A stretch of 64,000 nucleotides of DNA from Sva-07 sp963741755. Lineage in GTDB: Bacteria; Actinomycetota; Acidimicrobiia; Acidimicrobiales; Ilumatobacteraceae. A program made the position numbers and the translations under genes. The DNA lies in assembly GCA_963741755.1 (NCBI GenBank), contig CAVUJG010000007.1:124001-188000 (forward strand). Reading direction: 5' to 3'. The notes under the pieces are model-generated. The model saw only the letters and a list, made by a program, of their open reading frames with translations. It was not told the DNA's origin and searched no databases. Below, piece after piece: positions 1 to 7,962 of the stretch. Position 1 is the stretch's first letter; each line of letters begins with the position of its first letter.

Positions 1-1280
1 GGATGGTCCAGCTGACATTGCCGGGCTACCTCGTTGCCGGTCTCGTCTTCTCGCTGTTCCATGCCGGCGCGGCGCTGGTGGCGCCGATCGGGATCTGGCG
101 TGTGATCGGGCGTCCAGCCGCGCACGCATTGGTCGAGGCGGTGCGGTTCTCGTTCCCGTTCGGTGGCATCCCGCTCGCCACGATGGGCATGTCGCAGGTC
201 GGCGGTCCGCTCGTCGGTGTGGTTCGCGTGGGCGGTGTGATCCTGATCACCTGGGTGGTCTTCCAGCTCGGATTCGCGCTCGCCGGACCTGCGCCCGGTG
301 TTCCTGCGTTCGCCCGCCGGTTCCGGCCGGGAGCACGAGGCGAGCCGCACGGGGCACTCGCGTTCCTCGCCGTCGTCGTCATCGTGCTGCTCAGCGTCGT
401 CGCGCCGCGGGGTCACGACACGGGAGAGCAGTTGGAGGTCGCGGCGGTGCAGGGTGGCGGCGAACAGGGCACGAGCGCGCTCGAGGTGCCGTCGAGCCTG
501 GTCACCGAGCGCCACCTCGAGGCGACTCGAGCGATCCCTGACGACGCCGACCTCGACCTGGTGTTGTGGCCGGAGAACACGATCGACGTCTCGGTGTTCG
601 ACGGATCCGACGTGTACCTCGCCATCGCTGCCGAGGCCGAACGGCTCGACGCGCCGTTCGCCGTCGGCGTCACCGAGGATCCGCGCATCAACTCCCAGAT
701 CGTGGTGGCCGCGAACGGCGACATCGTCGATCAGTACGTCAAGGTTCGTCGAGTGCCCTTCGGCGAGTATGTGCCGCTGCGCGGGATCCTCGAAGCGTTC
801 GGCGCTCCGATCGAACAGGTCGGCCGTGACGCCAACGCCGGCACCGGTCCGGCCTACGTCGACCTTCCCGACGGCACACGGCTGGGCGTCGTGATCTCGT
901 GGGAGGTCTTCTTCGCCGGACGCGCCCGCGAGGGCGTCAAGGCCGGCGGCGAAGCGATCCTCAACCCGACCAACGGAGCGAGCTACACCGGCACGATCGT
1001 GCAGAGCCAGCAGGTCGCGTCGAGCCGCCTGCGAGCCATCGAGAATGGGCGCTGGGTCGTTCAGGCGGCGCCGACCGGCTTCACCGCGATCGTCGACGCC
1101 GACGGCAACGTGCTGCAGCGCACGGCCGTCAGCGAGCAACGAGTGCTCTACGCACCCGTGGAGCTACGCGAGGGTTTCACCTGGTACACCAACCTCGGCG
1201 ACGGCCCGATCATCGCAGCGCTGCTCGCACTCCTGGGCCTGTCGCTCTGGTTCGCCCGCCGCTCCCTGCCCACCGCGTAG
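1..1280 (+). CDS. Apolipoprotein N-acyltransferase-like protein (5' end outside window)
   Basis: Lnt transfers a third acyl chain to the N-terminal cysteine of lipoproteins in the membrane. The visible 425 residues, numbered from the ATG at 3, begin with hydrophobic membrane segments (about 1-135), then a nitrilase-fold domain (about 140-395), then a C-terminal membrane helix ending in RRSLPTA. The glutamate (WPEN, E191) and lysine (KVRRVPFGEYVP, K247) of the nitrilase triad are present. The position of the nucleophilic cysteine, usually in ICYE, reads ISWE with Ser299; the 52-residue Lys-to-Ser spacing matches the K335-C387 spacing of E. coli Lnt. The protein is therefore either a divergent Lnt-like member or catalytically altered. 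The ATG at 3 may be internal, since full Lnt proteins have about 500 residues. It converges with dtd across a hairpin. Confidence 0.8.
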   Translation, partial: MVQLTLPGYLVAGLVFSLFHAGAALVAPIGIWRVIGRPAAHALVEAVRFSFPFGGIPLATMGMSQVGGPLVGVVRVGGVILITWVVFQLGFALAGPAPGVPAFARRFRPGARGEPHGALAFLAVVVIVLLSVVAPRGHDTGEQLEVAAVQGGGEQGTSALEVPSSLVTERHLEATRAIPDDADLDLVLWPENTIDVSVFDGSDVYLAIAAEAERLDAPFAVGVTEDPRINSQIVVAANGDIVDQYVKVRRVPFGEYVPLRGILEAFGAPIEQVGRDANAGTGPAYVDLPDGTRLGVVISWEVFFAGRAREGVKAGGEAILNPTNGASYTGTIVQSQQVASSRLRAIENGRWVVQAAPTGFTAIVDADGNVLQRTAVSEQRVLYAPVELREGFTWYTNLGDGPIIAALLALLGLSLWFARRSLPTA

Positions 1281-1283
1281 CAG

Positions 1284-1312
1284 GTACATCCGGTGTCGGA
1301 CACCAGATGTAC
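1284..1312. terminator. Hairpin between convergent lnt-like gene and dtd
   Basis: GTACATC and GGTGTC are mirrored by GACACC and GATGTAC, with one mismatch and a one-base loop. The hairpin fills the 39-bp gap between the two stop codons, so it probably terminates both strands. There is no long T run. Confidence 0.55.
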
Positions 1313-1319
1313 GCGCTGT

Positions 1320-1778
1320 TCAGTCGACGTCGAGCATCAGCGTGACCGGGCCGTCGTTGACGAGCTCGACGCGCATGTCGGTGCGGAACCGCCCGGTCTC
1401 GACGGTGGCGTCGAGCGACCGGAGTCGTTCGACAACACGCTCGACGAGCGGCTCGGCCACCTCCGGGCGGGCCGCGGCAATCCAGCTCGGCCGACGTCCC
1501 TTGGCCGTGTCGCCGTAGAGGGTGAACTGACTCACGACGAGGAGCGACCCGCCGACGTCGGCAACGGAGCGGTTCATCACGCCGTCGTCGTCGTCGAAGA
1601 TGCGGAGTCCCCACAGTTTGTCAGCGAGCTTGTCGGCCTCGATGACCGTGTCGGAATGAGTGGCCCCGATCAGTACGCACAGGCCGGGGCCGATCGAGCC
1701 GGCAACCTCCCAGGCGACGTCGGGCGACGGCCGACTCGTCACCTCAGCTCGGATCACACGTTGCACGAGCGCTCGCAT
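1320..1778 (-). CDS. dtd: D-aminoacyl-tRNA deacylase
   Basis: The enzyme hydrolyses D-aminoacyl-tRNA, and Gly mischarged on tRNA-Ala, as cytoplasmic proofreading. The 152-residue length is normal for the family. It begins MRALVQRVIRAEV, carries the SQFTL motif in VSQFTLYGDTAKGRRPSW, and has the cross-subunit proline loop near the C terminus (NDGPVTLMLD). It is divergent from the aldose epimerase gene with only 17 bp between start codons. GATACT sits 6 nt upstream of the ATG and could be a -10 element of a leaderless transcript. Identification rests on two signature motifs and length. Confidence 0.93.
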   Translation of the reverse strand: MRALVQRVIRAEVTSRPSPDVAWEVAGSIGPGLCVLIGATHSDTVIEADKLADKLWGLRIFDDDDGVMNRSVADVGGSLLVVSQFTLYGDTAKGRRPSWIAAARPEVAEPLVERVVERLRSLDATVETGRFRTDMRVELVNDGPVTLMLDVD

Positions 1779-1783
1779 CGCGC

Positions 1784-1790
1784 CAGTATC
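1784..1790. promoter_or_regulatory. Overlapping divergent -10 elements (dtd / aldose epimerase)
   Basis: The sequence CAGTATC reads CAGTAT on the plus strand, 6 nt before the ATG at 1796, and GATACT on the minus strand, 6 nt before the ATG at 1778. Both keep the A2 and T6 of a -10 hexamer. If real, the two genes share overlapping leaderless promoters and cannot be transcribed simultaneously. Confidence 0.35.
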
Positions 1791-1795
1791 GCCCG

Positions 1796-2602
1796 ATGAG
1801 CGAACAGCCAGCGACCCTGCACGTCGGCGACGTCACCCTGACCGTCTTCGCCGAGTTCGGCGCACGACTCGGCCAGCTCACCGTTGAGGGCCAACCGCTC
1901 CTCGTCGACGTCCCACCGCTCGACGGCCCACATCCGCTGACGTGGGGGTGCTACCCGATGGCACCCTGGGCCGGGCGGATCCGCCGCGGCCGCTTCACGT
2001 TCGAAGGGGTCGAGCATCTCCTTGCGATCAACCACCACGACGGAGACGGACCGGAACGGTCCCATGCCATCCACGGGCTCGTCTACGACCGCAACTGGCC
2101 CGACGTCGACGAGGTGTCCGACACCTCGTGGACGGCGACCCGGAGCCTCGAGTGGGGTTTCGGCGGCAGCGTCACGCAAGCGATCGAACTGTTCGACGAC
2201 CGAGTCGAGCTGAGACTGACGGTCGAATCGTCCGGCAATTCATTCCCGGCCGAGGTCGGCTGGCACCCGTGGTTCCGCAAGCCCGACCGGCTCGAGTTCT
2301 CGCCGACCTCGATGTACGAGCGCGACGAATTCGGACTCCCGACCGGAGCGCTCGTCGACCCCGCCGACGGCCCCTGGGACGACTGCTTCCTCGCCGACGG
2401 GCCCGTCGAACTGCACTACCCGCGACGCATCGCGCCGGTCGTGCGAGTCGCGTCCGACTGCGATCACTGGGTCGTCTACGACCAGCCCACCGACGCCACC
2501 TGCGTCGAGCCGCAGTCAGGTCCACCCGACGCCTTCAACCTCGAAGCCCATGTCGTCACGCCGACGTCTCCCCTCACCCGCGCGATGACCATCTCCTGGT
2601 GA
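1796..2602 (+). CDS. Aldose 1-epimerase family protein
   Basis: A 268-residue galactose mutarotase-fold protein, expected to interconvert alpha and beta anomers of aldoses in the cytoplasm. Family features are the early YPMAPWAGRIRRGRF block (around residue 58), the catalytic-histidine region HAIHGLVYDRNW (about 92-103), GWHPWFR (about 154-160), and a conserved C-terminal VVYDQPTDATCVEPQSGPPDAF. The length is slightly short for GalM and fits the YeaD/GalM-like actinobacterial group. The substrate cannot be deduced from context, since there is no gal operon nearby. The gene is followed by 56 bp before the next transcription unit. Confidence 0.85.
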   Translation: MSEQPATLHVGDVTLTVFAEFGARLGQLTVEGQPLLVDVPPLDGPHPLTWGCYPMAPWAGRIRRGRFTFEGVEHLLAINHHDGDGPERSHAIHGLVYDRNWPDVDEVSDTSWTATRSLEWGFGGSVTQAIELFDDRVELRLTVESSGNSFPAEVGWHPWFRKPDRLEFSPTSMYERDEFGLPTGALVDPADGPWDDCFLADGPVELHYPRRIAPVVRVASDCDHWVVYDQPTDATCVEPQSGPPDAFNLEAHVVTPTSPLTRAMTISW

Positions 2603-2645
2603 GACACCGCCTTCGTTGCGTTACCGGGTGGTAATCGAGCGCCGA

Positions 2646-2651
2646 TAGCCT
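2646..2651 (+). promoter_or_regulatory. -10 element (TAGCCT) for the glycosyltransferase operon
   Basis: TAGCCT ends 7 nt before the ATG at 2659 and no Shine-Dalgarno sequence intervenes. This fits a leaderless transcript starting at or next to the start codon. Confidence 0.5.
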
Positions 2652-2658
2652 CGCTCGG

Positions 2659-3954
2659 ATGTCGCACGCCGGTCTCGATCCTGACGCACCGCTCAAGATC
2701 GCGTACCTCACCTACCGCGGCAAACCACATGTCGGCGGCCAAGGCGTGTACACCCGTCACCTCACCAAGGCCCTCGCGGACCTGGGTCACACCGTCGAGG
2801 TGTTCGGTGGCCAGCCGTACCCGATCCTCGACGAGCGCATCACGCTGACCAAGCTCCCGAGCCTCGACACCTTCAACGACTACTTCCCCGGTCGTTTCCC
2901 CGGATTCTGGGAGCTGAAGACCCGCGAGGACGCCCTCGAAATGGCGTGGTTCATGACCGGGGTGTTCCCCGAGCCACGTGCGTTCAGCGCTCGCGCAGCC
3001 CGCGAACTCGGGCCGCGCGCCGGCGAGTTCGACCTCGTGCACGACAACCAGTGTCTCGGCTACGGCATCTTGAAGATCGAGGAGAAGATCCCCACCATCG
3101 TCACGCTGCACCACCCGATCACCAAGGACCGCCAGCTCGAGATGAGCCACGCGAAGACATTTCCGCGGAAGCTGTCGGTCGGCCGGTGGTACTCGTTCGT
3201 GAAGATGCAGGGCAAGGTCGCCTCGAAGATGCCGCGCATCGTCGTGGTGAGCCAGAACTCGATCGACGACATCCACACCGACATGGGCGTCGACGTCGAT
3301 CGGATGCGCCTGGTGCCCGTCGGCGTCGACCCCGACCTGTTCAAGCCCCTCGATCACGTCACCCGCCGGCCGGGGCGTCTGATCACCACCGCCTCGGCTG
3401 ACGTGGCCCTCAAGGGATTGTCGTACCTGCTCGAAGCGATGGCGAAGCTGCGCACCGAGCGCGACGTCACCCTCACGATCATCGGCAAGCCGCGGCCCGG
3501 ACACTCGATGGACCTGATCGACTCGTACGGCCTCGCCCCGCACATCGAGTTCGTGTCCGGCGTGACCGACGAACGCATCGTCGAGCTCTACGCCGAGGCC
3601 GAGATGGCCGTCGTGCCGAGCCTGTACGAAGGCTTCAGCCTGCCCGCCATCGAGGCGATGTGCACCGGCACGCCACTGGTCGCCACCGACGGCGGCGCGC
3701 TCCCCGAGGTCACCGGCGCCGACGGCGACACCGTGCTGCAGTGCCCCGCCGGCGACAAGGACGCGCTCGCTGTGGCGATTGCCCGTGGCCTCGACGACCC
3801 CGAACTGCGTGCGCGCATCGGAGCCGCCGGTCGTCAGCGAGTGCTCGATCGCTGGACCTGGAAGTTGTGCGCTCTGCAGACCGTCGAGCAGTACCGCGAG
3901 GTGCTGGCGATGCCCCAGAACGTCGCCAAGCTGCGCGCCAACGGACGGATCTGA
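2659..3954 (+). CDS. Family 4 glycosyltransferase
   Basis: A 431-residue GT-B fold, GT4-type transferase that probably moves a sugar from a nucleotide donor to a lipid or glycan acceptor at the inner face of the membrane. The N-terminal acceptor domain has the glycine-rich GGQGVYTRHLTKAL loop (about 26-39). The C-terminal donor domain contains VPVGVDPDLF (about 220), SADVALKGLSYLLEAMAKL and the retaining-enzyme EX7E-type segment PSLYEGFSLPAIEAMCTGTPLVATDGGALPE (split here for length) at about 320-350. It is the first gene of a three-gene operon: its stop is one base before the methyltransferase ATG. The acceptor is unknown; the constant coupling to a methyltransferase and a toroid protein suggests a methylated glycan or glycolipid, which is inference. 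Confidence 0.88.
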   Translation: MSHAGLDPDAPLKIAYLTYRGKPHVGGQGVYTRHLTKALADLGHTVEVFGGQPYPILDERITLTKLPSLDTFNDYFPGRFPGFWELKTREDALEMAWFMTGVFPEPRAFSARAARELGPRAGEFDLVHDNQCLGYGILKIEEKIPTIVTLHHPITKDRQLEMSHAKTFPRKLSVGRWYSFVKMQGKVASKMPRIVVVSQNSIDDIHTDMGVDVDRMRLVPVGVDPDLFKPLDHVTRRPGRLITTASADVALKGLSYLLEAMAKLRTERDVTLTIIGKPRPGHSMDLIDSYGLAPHIEFVSGVTDERIVELYAEAEMAVVPSLYEGFSLPAIEAMCTGTPLVATDGGALPEVTGADGDTVLQCPAGDKDALAVAIARGLDDPELRARIGAAGRQRVLDRWTWKLCALQTVEQYREVLAMPQNVAKLRANGRI

Positions 3955-3955
3955 G

Positions 3956-4711
3956 ATGTTGACGATCAAGTTCGACCAGCTCGGTCTCGCGCCCGGCGAC
4001 CGTGTGCTCGACGTCGGCGCCGGGTTCGGCCGCCACGTGTTCGAATGTGCCCGTCGCGGCGCCGACGTCGTCGCGCTCGACTACGCCGAGGACGAGGTCG
4101 TGCAGACCCGCGCCACGCTCGGCGGCATGGTCGACGCGGGCGAGATCGACATCGACCGTTTCAAGGGCGTGTTGCGTGGCGACGCTACGAAGCTGCCCTT
4201 CGCCGATGGATCCTTCGACGTCGTGATCACCTCCGAAGTGCTCGAACACATCCAGGACGACGTTGCCGCAATCGCCGAGATGGTTCGGGTCCTCAAGCCA
4301 GGCGGGCATTTCGCTGCGACCGTGCCGGCCTGGTTCCCCGAGAAGATCAACTGGATGCTGTCCGACGAGTACCACGCCCCGAAGAGCGAGGGTGGACACG
4401 TCCGGATCTACAGCGCCACCGAGTTGTCGGCAAAGCTCCGTACCGCCGGACTCGACCTCCAGGGCCACCACCGCGCCCATGCGCTGCACTCGCCGTACTG
4501 GTGGCTCAAGTGTGCTGTCGGGCCTCGCAACGACGACAACCCGGCGGTCAAGAAGTACCGCGAGTTCCTCGAATGGGACATCATGGAGCAGCCGAAGGTC
4601 ACCCAGGTCGCCGACCGGGTGCTCTCACCGGTGCTGGGCAAGAGCATCGTCTTCTACGGCGTCAAGCAGGAGCTCAACGGTCGCCCGCCCGATGTACTGG
4701 AGCGGCGGTGA
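3956..4711 (+). CDS. Class I SAM-dependent methyltransferase
   Basis: A 251-residue methyltransferase with a Rossmann core. Motif I is VLDVGAGFGRHVF (about residues 17-29), motif II ends with the acidic residue in VVALDYAEDEV, and motif IV is DVVITSEVLEHI. It probably uses SAM to methylate a small molecule or glycolipid. The ATG at 3956 is chosen because it abuts the upstream stop at 3952-3954 and starts the conserved fold. The 3' end overlaps the next start (GTGA at 4708-4711), so all three genes are translationally coupled. The C-terminal part, with YWWLKCAVGP and the kinked LEWDIME helix, may bind substrate or membrane. Confidence 0.85.
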   Translation: MLTIKFDQLGLAPGDRVLDVGAGFGRHVFECARRGADVVALDYAEDEVVQTRATLGGMVDAGEIDIDRFKGVLRGDATKLPFADGSFDVVITSEVLEHIQDDVAAIAEMVRVLKPGGHFAATVPAWFPEKINWMLSDEYHAPKSEGGHVRIYSATELSAKLRTAGLDLQGHHRAHALHSPYWWLKCAVGPRNDDNPAVKKYREFLEWDIMEQPKVTQVADRVLSPVLGKSIVFYGVKQELNGRPPDVLERR

Positions 4712-5724
4712 AGCACGTCGCGCATCTCCCGGGCGTCCTCAGCGTCGACGAGCTGCAGGCCACCGGTGACCACCTGGCATCGCTCCAGCTCGACACGGGG
4801 ATGATCCCGTGGTTCCCCGGAGGTCACTGCGACCCGTGGAACCATGTCGAGTCCGCAATGGCGCTCGACGTCGGCGGGTTCCATGACGAGGCCGAACGCG
4901 CCTACGACTGGCTCGTCGACACGCAGCGCCCCGACGGCTCGTGGCACGCGTACTACCACTGCGACGGATCGATCGAGGACGCCAAGCTCGACACCAACGT
5001 GTGTGCCTACATCGCCACCGGTGTCAGCCATCATCTCCGACTCACCTGGGATCGCACCTTCGCCGAGCGCATGTGGCCGACCGTCGAACGAGCGCTCGAG
5101 TTCGTGCTCGGCCATCGACGAGACGACGGATTGCCGCTCTGGGCGGTCGAACCGGACGCCCGACCATGGGAGTACGCCCTACTCACCGGTACGTCGAGCA
5201 TTCAACATTCGCTGCGCTGCGGCGCCCGCCTCGGCGAGCGCGTCGGCGAACCGCGCCCCGACTGGATCGAGGCCGCCGACGTGATGGCCCACGCCGTGCG
5301 CACCCGGCCTGACGCGTTCGAACCGAAGACCCGCTGGGCGATGGACTGGTACTACCCGGTGCTCACCGGCGTACTGACCGGCGAAGCCGCCAAGGCGCGC
5401 CTCGCCGAAGGGTGGGAGACCTTCGCGATGGAAGGCCTCGGCATTCGCTGCGTGAGCGACGAGCCGTGGATCACCGCATCGGAGACCGCCGAGTGCGCGC
5501 TCGCGTACGCCTCGATGGGCGACATGTCGACCGCCACCGACCTGCTCATGTGGACCCGCACCCATCGACGCGACGACGGCTCGTACTGGACCGGCATCGT
5601 GTACCCCGAACCGGTGCTGTTCCCCTTCGACGAACACACCTCGTACACCGCCGCCGCCGTCGTGCTCGCCGTCGACGCCATCACCCGCGCCACCCCCGCC
5701 AGCGACGTCTTCGTACCGTTCTAG
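4708..5724 (+). CDS. Terpenoid-cyclase/prenyltransferase-like toroid protein
   Basis: A 338-residue protein predicted to form an alpha/alpha toroid like squalene cyclases and protein prenyltransferases. QW-like repeat motifs are visible as QRPDGSWHAYYH near residue 74 and RRDDGSYWTGIV near residue 290, with many tryptophan and aromatic-rich helices between them. It has no DXDD cyclase acid motif that I can see, so cyclase activity is doubtful and a glycan- or lipid-binding role is possible. The GTG start at 4708 overlaps the methyltransferase stop. It is the last gene of the operon and is followed by a short hairpin and the first repeat doublet. Confidence 0.7.
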   Translation: MKHVAHLPGVLSVDELQATGDHLASLQLDTGMIPWFPGGHCDPWNHVESAMALDVGGFHDEAERAYDWLVDTQRPDGSWHAYYHCDGSIEDAKLDTNVCAYIATGVSHHLRLTWDRTFAERMWPTVERALEFVLGHRRDDGLPLWAVEPDARPWEYALLTGTSSIQHSLRCGARLGERVGEPRPDWIEAADVMAHAVRTRPDAFEPKTRWAMDWYYPVLTGVLTGEAAKARLAEGWETFAMEGLGIRCVSDEPWITASETAECALAYASMGDMSTATDLLMWTRTHRRDDGSYWTGIVYPEPVLFPFDEHTSYTAAAVVLAVDAITRATPASDVFVPF

Positions 5725-5788
5725 TCGGGGCGGGGTCGTTCTGATCGGGACGGGGTCCCTGGCGGGCCCGCTTCCGCCCTCCGAGTTC

Positions 5789-5803
5789 GCCGCCTTCGGC
5801 GGC
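5789..5803 (+). terminator. Short GC hairpin after the glycosyltransferase operon
   Basis: GCCGCC and GGCGGC arms flank a TTC loop about 65 nt after the operon stop. There is no T tract. Just upstream (5727-5757) two imperfect copies of TCGGGGCGGGGTC and TCGGGACGGGGTC lie 20-odd bases apart. Confidence 0.35.
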
Positions 5804-5852
5804 TCACCCTGCTCGCACCGGTGAACTCGCCCGAGTCCTCCCACCCCCGCTG

Positions 5853-5953
5853 CGATGAGCGAGATGACCGGATACGGCGGTTTCGCTCATCGCACACACC
5901 GGACCCAGCAATGCGATGAGCGAGATGACCGGATACGGCGGTTTGGCTCATCG
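5853..5953. repeat. Family A repeat doublet 1 (units 5853-5892 and 5914-5953)
   Basis: Two 40-bp units begin CGATGAGC and end GCTCATCG, with a central CCGGATACGGCGG segment. Each unit is a near-palindrome that can fold into an 11-bp-stem hairpin on either strand. Unit starts are exactly 61 bp apart with a 21-bp spacer, and the units differ at one base. The doublet lies between two plus-strand genes, and plsC starts 55 bp after it. Confidence 0.9.
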
Positions 5954-6007
5954 TGGAGGAGGTCCGGGACAGGAACCCTGCGGGTCGACTGTTACGTTGC
6001 GTTCTCG

Positions 6008-6763
6008 ATGAAGTCGACGTTTGCACGCACGGTGTTCTCGATCTGGAGCTGGTTCGTGCTCGGCGTGGTGGTGATCGTGTGGACGCCGATGGTGGCGATC
6101 GTCCGGCTGGTCACCATGCCGTTCGACCACGGCGCCTACGCGGCCGGCTACCTGTTCCGCAAACTCACGGTCGTCCACGAACGCCTCACCCCGCTGTGGA
6201 AGTTCCGCACGTCGGGCACGCTGCCCGACGACATGCGCCGCCCCTACGTCGTCGTGTCGAACCACGAGAGCTTCGTCGACATCCTGCTGATCTCGCATCT
6301 GCCCACCGAGATGAAGTGGATGTCGAAGATCGAGATCCTGCGCATCCCGCTCGTCGGCTGGATGATGAAGCTCGCACGCGACATCCCACTCGAGCGCGGG
6401 GACGCCGAGTCGACGGCAAAGGCGCTGGCAGCGTCGAGCGAACGCCTGAACTCGAAGGTCTCGGTGATGATCTTCCCGGAGGGAACCCGATCGAGGACCG
6501 GCGAGCTGCGCGAGTTCAAGTCCGGAGCATTCCGCCTGGCAATCGAGCATCAAGTACCGATCCTGCCGCTCGCTGTCCATGGCACCCGAGATGCGCTGCG
6601 CAAGCACGACTGGCGACTCGGGTACGCCGAGGCCGAGGTCCGCGTCCTCGAACCCGTCAGCACCGACGGCCTCACCATGGACGACATGCCCGCCCTGCGA
6701 ACCCAGGTGCGCGACCTGATCATTGCCGCTCGAGACGACCTGCGTCGCGAGTTCGGCGAGTGA
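6008..6763 (+). CDS. 1-acyl-sn-glycerol-3-phosphate acyltransferase (PlsC family)
   Basis: A 251-residue membrane-associated lysophospholipid acyltransferase that acylates lysophosphatidate to phosphatidate. One N-terminal membrane helix (about residues 8-34) precedes motif I NHESFVD (NHX4D, about 83-89), which contains the catalytic His/Asp pair. Motif II lies near LARDIPLERG, and motif III is FPEGTRSR (about 158-165). The ATG at 6008 is used because upstream in-frame ATGs fall inside the hairpin repeats. TACGTT at 5993-5998 lies 9 nt upstream and may be the -10. The MFS gene follows after 20 bp in the same direction. Confidence 0.88.
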   Translation: MKSTFARTVFSIWSWFVLGVVVIVWTPMVAIVRLVTMPFDHGAYAAGYLFRKLTVVHERLTPLWKFRTSGTLPDDMRRPYVVVSNHESFVDILLISHLPTEMKWMSKIEILRIPLVGWMMKLARDIPLERGDAESTAKALAASSERLNSKVSVMIFPEGTRSRTGELREFKSGAFRLAIEHQVPILPLAVHGTRDALRKHDWRLGYAEAEVRVLEPVSTDGLTMDDMPALRTQVRDLIIAARDDLRREFGE

Positions 6764-6783
6764 TGATCGGCTGACGCTCGGCC

Positions 6784-7962
6784 GTGGCATTCCAGGTACC
6801 GGTCCGGCTTCTCGAAGCGGCTCGGCCCTCGGTGCCCGCTGCCCTGCTGGTGGCGATCGCGTCGAGCACGGCGGTCTTCACGGCGACACCGTTCCTGCTG
6901 TCCGCTGTCTCCGACGAATACGACATCGCCGTCAGCACCGCCGGATGGATGTCGACGGCCCAGCTCGCCGGGTTCGTGCTGGCATCATGGGTCGGCGGTC
7001 GATTCCTCCGCCCGGTGCGGTCGGTGTTCGTGATCGGCACGCTCATCGGTGTCATCGCCAACCTCGGCTCGGCGGCCGCTCCGACCTTCGAGATGCTGGC
7101 GCTCATGCGGTTCGGGAGCGGCTTGTCGCTCGGGTTCGCGGCATGGATCGCCTGGCAGGCGGCATTCGGCGACAGCGAGAAGACCGGTGACGTCGCCGTC
7201 GTCGGCCCGCTCGTCGGTGTGGTGATGTCGCCGTTGATCGCCCTGATCCTGGAATCGGTCGGCTTGACGTGGTTGTTCGTGCTGCTTGCCGCGATCACCG
7301 CGACGCCGCTGATCTGGCTTCGTCAAGTTCCACGGGTCGATCGGCTCCGTCCGCACCGCACCCGGCACACTCCGACACGCGCCGCCCGAGCGATCCTGCT
7401 GGCCCTCGGCACGATCACGTTGGGAGGCTCATCGGTGTTCGTGTACAGCGCGGCGATCGGCAAGGACCTCGACGGACTGTCGCCACTCACGGTCTCGTTG
7501 CTGTTCAGCGGCAATGCCCTCGCGGCAATCCCATCGGCGCGCTGGACCGGGCGACGCGGTCCCGCCGGCGTGTGGTTCCTCGCCACCGCCATGTGTGCGC
7601 TCGCCATCGCAGCCTCGCGCAGCGGGCTGATCTTCGGCGCCGCCCTCGTCGGGTGGGGGTTCGTCTTCTTCATGGGTATTCCCGCAGCGTTCAACCTCCT
7701 CGCAGAACGGTCGAACTTCCCCGAGGAACGAGCGGGCGATGCACAAGCAGTGATGGCCCTCGGACGGGTTTTCGGGCCGATCATGGGCGGCACCCTGATC
7801 GCCGCCGGGTCGGCGGTCACGCTCGGATTCGTCGCCGCCGGTGTGATGTCGGTGGGGTCCTTCCTGCTGCTCTACGTCGACCGGAAACGCTTCGTGGTCG
7901 TGCGCCAGTACGGCGCATGGTCGCAGGCGCGGGCGTCAGTCGACACGACGCAGCACGCGTAG
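6784..7962 (+). CDS. MFS transporter
   Basis: A 392-residue major facilitator superfamily protein with about twelve predicted membrane helices. Helix 1 starts near ALLVAIASSTAVFTATPFLL, and WVGGRFLRPVRSVFVIG fits the conserved loop 2-3. The central cytosolic loop is short and basic (QVPRVDRLRPHRTRH). The substrate is unknown; related single-polypeptide drug or metabolite exporters share this form. The GTG start at 6784 is 20 nt after plsC, so both are probably co-transcribed. The last 27 nt overlap the antiparallel methyltransferase gene. Confidence 0.82.
   Translation: MAFQVPVRLLEAARPSVPAALLVAIASSTAVFTATPFLLSAVSDEYDIAVSTAGWMSTAQLAGFVLASWVGGRFLRPVRSVFVIGTLIGVIANLGSAAAPTFEMLALMRFGSGLSLGFAAWIAWQAAFGDSEKTGDVAVVGPLVGVVMSPLIALILESVGLTWLFVLLAAITATPLIWLRQVPRVDRLRPHRTRHTPTRAARAILLALGTITLGGSSVFVYSAAIGKDLDGLSPLTVSLLFSGNALAAIPSARWTGRRGPAGVWFLATAMCALAIAASRSGLIFGAALVGWGFVFFMGIPAAFNLLAERSNFPEERAGDAQAVMALGRVFGPIMGGTLIAAGSAVTLGFVAAGVMSVGSFLLLYVDRKRFVVVRQYGAWSQARASVDTTQHA

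Noticed and set aside
3..894. Other overlapping frames opposite or inside the lnt-like gene
   Set aside because: They are Arg/Ser/Pro-rich translations typical of GC-rich shadow frames with no domain similarity.
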